5,281 bases of DNA from contig JAIRML010000261.1 of assembly GCA_031258665.1 (NCBI GenBank), forward strand, positions 1-5,281, read 5' to 3'. The notes beneath the pieces were generated by a model. The model was not told the origin of the DNA. It did no database searches and saw only the letters and a program-made list of their open reading frames with translations. Made by a program: the position numbers and the translations under genes. This DNA comes from Oscillospiraceae bacterium (lineage in GTDB: Bacteria > Bacillota > Clostridia > Oscillospirales > UBA929). Below, piece by piece: positions 3,912-5,281 of the stretch; the stretch's first letter is position 1; every line of letters begins with the position of its first letter.

Positions 3912-5281
3912 ATGGAACTTGTCAGAAGCCATATTTTGGTCTGCGCCGGCACCGGCTGCAGTTCGTCGGGCAGCGAAAAGATCATCGCTTCGCTGGAGAA
4001 CGAGCTGCGGGCGGTCCACCTCGAGAAGGAGGTGCGCGTCATCAAGACCGGGTGTTTCGGTCTGTGCGCGCTGGGCCCCATCGTCGTCGTCTACCCGGAG
4101 GGCTCGTTTTATTCCCGCGTCACGCCGGGCGACACGGAGGAGATCGTCAAAGAGCACATCTTAAAGGGCCGCGTCGTGCGCCGTCTGCTGTATCAGGAGA
4201 CGGTGCATGGTGACGAGATCAAGTCTCTGAACGAGACGGGCTTTTACAAAAAACAGCTTCGCATCGCGCTGCGCAACTGCGGTGTGATCAACCCGGAGGT
4301 CATCGACGAGTACATCGCGTTTGACGGCTATCAGGCCCTCAGCCGCGCGCTCACCGAGCAGACCCCCGGCGAGATCATCGAGATCATCAAAAACTCCGGC
4401 CTGCGCGGGCGCGGCGGCGGCGGATTCCCCACCGGCCTCAAATGGGAATTTGCCTTCAAACAGCCGCCGGGCCAAAAATATGTCTGCTGCAACGCCGACG
4501 AGGGCGACCCAGGCGCCTTCATGGACCGCTCCATTCTGGAGGGGGACCCGCACAGCGTCATCGAGGCCATGGCCATCGCCGGCTACTGCATCGGCGCCAA
4601 CCAGGGCTATATCTATGTGCGCGCCGAGTACCCCATCGCCGTCGAACGGCTGCGGATCGCCATTGCCCAGGCCAAGGAGTACGGGCTGCTGGGCGAGAGC
4701 ATCTTTGGCAGCGATTTCTCGTTTGATCTGGAGATCCGCCTCGGCGCCGGCGCCTTTGTCTGCGGCGAGGAGACCGCCCTGATGACCTCCATCGAGGGCC
4801 ACCGCGGCGAACCGAGACCGAGACCGCCCTTTCCGGCCGTAAAGGGGCTGTTTGGCAAACCCACGATCTTAAACAACGTGGAGACATACGCCAACATCTG
4901 CTGGATCTTAAACAACGGCGCCGCGGCCTTCCGCGCCATCGGCGCCGAACGCTCCGCCGGCACAAAGGTGTTCGCGCTGGGCGGCAAGATCGTCAACACC
5001 GGCCTTGTCGAGATCCCCATGGGCACCACGATGCGCGAGGTGGTGGAGGAGATCGGCGGCGGCTGCCCAAACGGCAAGGCTTTCAAGGCCGCGCAGACCG
5101 GCGGCCCGTCCGGCGGCTGTATCCCCGCCTCGATGATCGACACACCGATCGAATACGACACGCTGACGGCCATCGGCTCGATGATGGGTTCGGGCGGCAT
5201 GATCATCATGGACGAGGACAACTGCATGGTCGATATCGCGAAATACTTTCTCGACTTTACGGTGGACGAGTCCTGCGGCAA
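3912..5281 (+). CDS. nuoF: NuoF-like FMN/NAD(P)H-binding subunit with N-terminal [2Fe-2S] domain (HydB/HndC family), cut at right edge
   Basis: 456 codons are visible with no stop; family members run to about 600 residues. Domains: thioredoxin-like [2Fe-2S] domain (1-95; Cys11, Cys16, Cys48, Cys52); flavin/NAD(P)H-binding 51-kDa domain (about 110-345) with GLRGRGGGGFPTGLKW (163-178), CNADEGDPGAFMDR (193-206) and GAGAFVCGEETALMTSIEG (278-296), which bind FMN and NAD(P)H; an SLBB domain (about 352-405); and the start of the iron-sulfur domain, where the window ends right after DESCG. The rest of the [4Fe-4S] cysteine motif and the C-terminal 2x[4Fe-4S] ferredoxin of HydB would follow outside. 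The ATG at 3912 follows GGGAGGGA (3898-3905). It oxidises or reduces NAD(P)H and passes electrons to the iron-sulfur chain of a soluble complex. The fused N-terminal domain separates HydB/HndC-type proteins from plain complex I NuoF. NADH versus NADPH preference cannot be read here. Confidence 0.93.
   Translation, partial: MELVRSHILVCAGTGCSSSGSEKIIASLENELRAVHLEKEVRVIKTGCFGLCALGPIVVVYPEGSFYSRVTPGDTEEIVKEHILKGRVVRRLLYQETVHGDEIKSLNETGFYKKQLRIALRNCGVINPEVIDEYIAFDGYQALSRALTEQTPGEIIEIIKNSGLRGRGGGGFPTGLKWEFAFKQPPGQKYVCCNADEGDPGAFMDRSILEGDPHSVIEAMAIAGYCIGANQGYIYVRAEYPIAVERLRIAIAQAKEYGLLGESIFGSDFSFDLEIRLGAGAFVCGEETALMTSIEGHRGEPRPRPPFPAVKGLFGKPTILNNVETYANICWILNNGAAAFRAIGAERSAGTKVFALGGKIVNTGLVEIPMGTTMREVVEEIGGGCPNGKAFKAAQTGGPSGGCIPASMIDTPIEYDTLTAIGSMMGSGGMIIMDEDNCMVDIAKYFLDFTVDESCG

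Noticed and set aside
4865..4917. 14-base direct repeat GATCTTAAACAACG (4865-4878 and 4904-4917) in nuoF
   Set aside because: The two copies encode ILNNV and ILNNG, which fit the normal NuoF sequence at both places, so chance codon coincidence is enough.

Overview
The window reads as a piece of a GC-rich, anaerobic Gram-positive chromosome, most likely a Clostridia member of the Oscillospiraceae/Ruminococcaceae kind. This is inferred from gene content, strong GGAGG-type ribosome binding sites, an archaeal-type prolyl-tRNA synthetase of the sort common in Clostridia, and an operon typical of [FeFe]-hydrogenase/NAD(P)H-linked flavin-iron-sulfur complexes in fermenters. No 16S or other taxonomic marker is present, so the assignment is not firm.

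Layout. (1) Positions 1-228, minus strand: the N-terminal 76 codons of a protein with a carboxypeptidase-regulatory-like (transthyretin-fold) repeat; the gene runs off the left edge. (2) 229-409: a divergent promoter region, with a near-perfect sigma-A promoter (TTGACA-17-TACAAT) for proS and a plausible back-to-back promoter for the minus-strand gene. (3) 410-1846: complete proS, 478 aa, class II, no bacterial editing insertion, with a C-terminal four-Cys zinc site. (4) 1847-2379: a 533-base gene-free stretch that is far from empty. It holds a strong rho-independent terminator, a promoter with an extended -10 (TGATATAAT), and two inverted copies of a modular, hairpin-rich repeat element, one short (about 73 bp) and one long (about 204 bp). 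The long copy lies in what would be the 5' leader of the next operon. (5) 2380 to the right edge: nuoE-like subunit, orphan GHKL-type ATPase, thioredoxin-like [2Fe-2S] ferredoxin, and nuoF-like subunit (cut at codon 456, just before its [4Fe-4S] domain).

How the genes work together. The four genes on the right form one operon-like unit with short gaps. Their order (NuoE-like, ATPase, small ferredoxin, NuoF-like with its own N-terminal [2Fe-2S] domain) matches the Hyd/Hnd clusters that build soluble, often electron-bifurcating NAD(P)-linked [FeFe]-hydrogenases. The catalytic hydrogenase (HydA/HndD) would be expected next, beyond the window, but is not seen; a formate dehydrogenase or another partner would fit equally well. 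The NuoF-like subunit binds FMN and NAD(P)H, the NuoE-like and ferredoxin-like proteins carry [2Fe-2S] clusters, and the ATPase has no established job.

The least explained part is the 1845-2328 repeat pair. The two copies share both ends and a 13-base box, their terminal hairpin shows compensatory base changes, and the short copy has the structure expected from deletion between the two boxes of the long copy. I think this is the best candidate for an undescribed element here.
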